Below are positions 63,792 through 64,000 of a stretch of 64,000 bases of DNA, one piece after another; positions within the stretch are counted from its first letter, which is position 1; each line of letters starts with the position of its first letter. Location: positions 62,001 to 126,000 of the forward strand of contig NZ_SOAV01000015.1 of assembly GCF_004364245.1 (NCBI RefSeq). Direction: 5' to 3'. The notes beneath the pieces were generated by a model. It was not told the origin of the DNA. It made no database searches and was given only the letters and a program-made list of their open reading frames with translations. Both the position numbers and the translations under genes were made by a program. This stretch comes from Streptomyces sp. BK208 (GTDB taxonomy: Bacteria; Actinomycetota; Actinomycetes; Streptomycetales; Streptomycetaceae).

Positions 63792-64000
63792 CGTCACCCT
63801 CTTCTCGACCCTTCGCGGGCCGTGCGTCCGCTTCCGCTCCGACGGGCTCGCGCGGCCTGCGCACCGAGGCCGGCACCGGATCCGGTGCGGGGCTTCGGGC
63901 ATGTTCGCGCGTGTGAGGGCAGCCCGCCCTGCCCGGGCAGTACAGCATGTGCCCGAACCCGTACGCCTCGTGACCGGTACTGTCCGGCGGGCAGAGTAGC

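Overview
The window is high-GC (about 70% or more) DNA with strong third-position GC bias, many GTG starts, ATGA/GTGA gene overlaps and start codons placed about 6-9 nt after a TAnnnT -10 box. These features, together with WhiH, HrdB with a Lys/Ala-rich N-terminus, LexA, coenzyme-B12 ribonucleotide reductase, DasR-type dre sites and a DmdR-type iron box, identify a Streptomyces chromosome, core region. From memory (not checked by search), gene order follows the S. coelicolor SCO5799-SCO5846 neighbourhood. I saw no rRNA, tRNA, CRISPR array or insertion sequence.

Layout. 1-0.8 kb: 3'-truncated secreted trypsin-like lipoprotein (minus). 1.3-5.7 kb: three-gene NIS siderophore locus (class III aminotransferase lacking part of its PLP pocket, IucA/IucC synthetase, GNAT acyltransferase). 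5.9-13.1 kb: DNA repair and precursor block with dinG, lexA (minus), nrdR and nrdJ. 13.2-16.2 kb: TerD-like protein, YdbC-like protein, histidine phosphatase, ADP-ribosylglycohydrolase. 16.6-19.0 kb: DHA2 efflux pump and its divergent TetR repressor with two operators. 19.0-26.6 kb: rnhB, two unknown genes, a RecQ helicase with a phosphoribosyltransferase-like tail, DUF4192 and NUDIX/NrtR-like genes. 26.7-35.7 kb: ABC ATPase-permease fusion, whiH, hrdB, an S1 protease, a small zinc protein and parE. 36.0-43.1 kb: a membrane protein with a NarL-type two-component pair, a DUF485/solute symporter pair, and a convergent CitA/CitB-type two-component pair. 43.2-46.8 kb: iron-box-controlled Suc/Fer thioredoxin-like protein and two divergent citrate-synthase-family genes, one fused to a helix-turn-helix. 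46.9-47.8 kb: two small accessory-looking genes. 48.1-54.9 kb: CobW GTPase, parC and an M16 peptidase pair. 55.0-57.3 kb: ydaO-type c-di-AMP riboswitch with an M23 endopeptidase, a GntR regulator and ptsH (HPr). 57.5-63.8 kb: PatA-type protein acetyltransferase, DUF5998, phosphodiesterase-like enzyme, tdk and a double VOC protein.

How they work together. Chromosome maintenance (LexA, DinG, RecQ, RNase HII, topoisomerase IV subunits ParE and ParC), dNTP supply (NrdR/NrdJ, Tdk) and the principal sigma factor are interleaved with developmental control (WhiH) and cell-wall remodelling (c-di-AMP controlled M23 enzyme). Tandem dre sites between ptsH and patA place HPr, and possibly protein acetylation, under DasR. 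The items most worth following up are the HTH-citrate synthase pair with its AT-rich palindrome, the siderophore locus with a degenerate aminotransferase, the iron box fused to a leaderless promoter, the RecQ-phosphoribosyltransferase fusion, the degenerate ABC fusion upstream of whiH, and a 24-bp perfect hairpin after parE.
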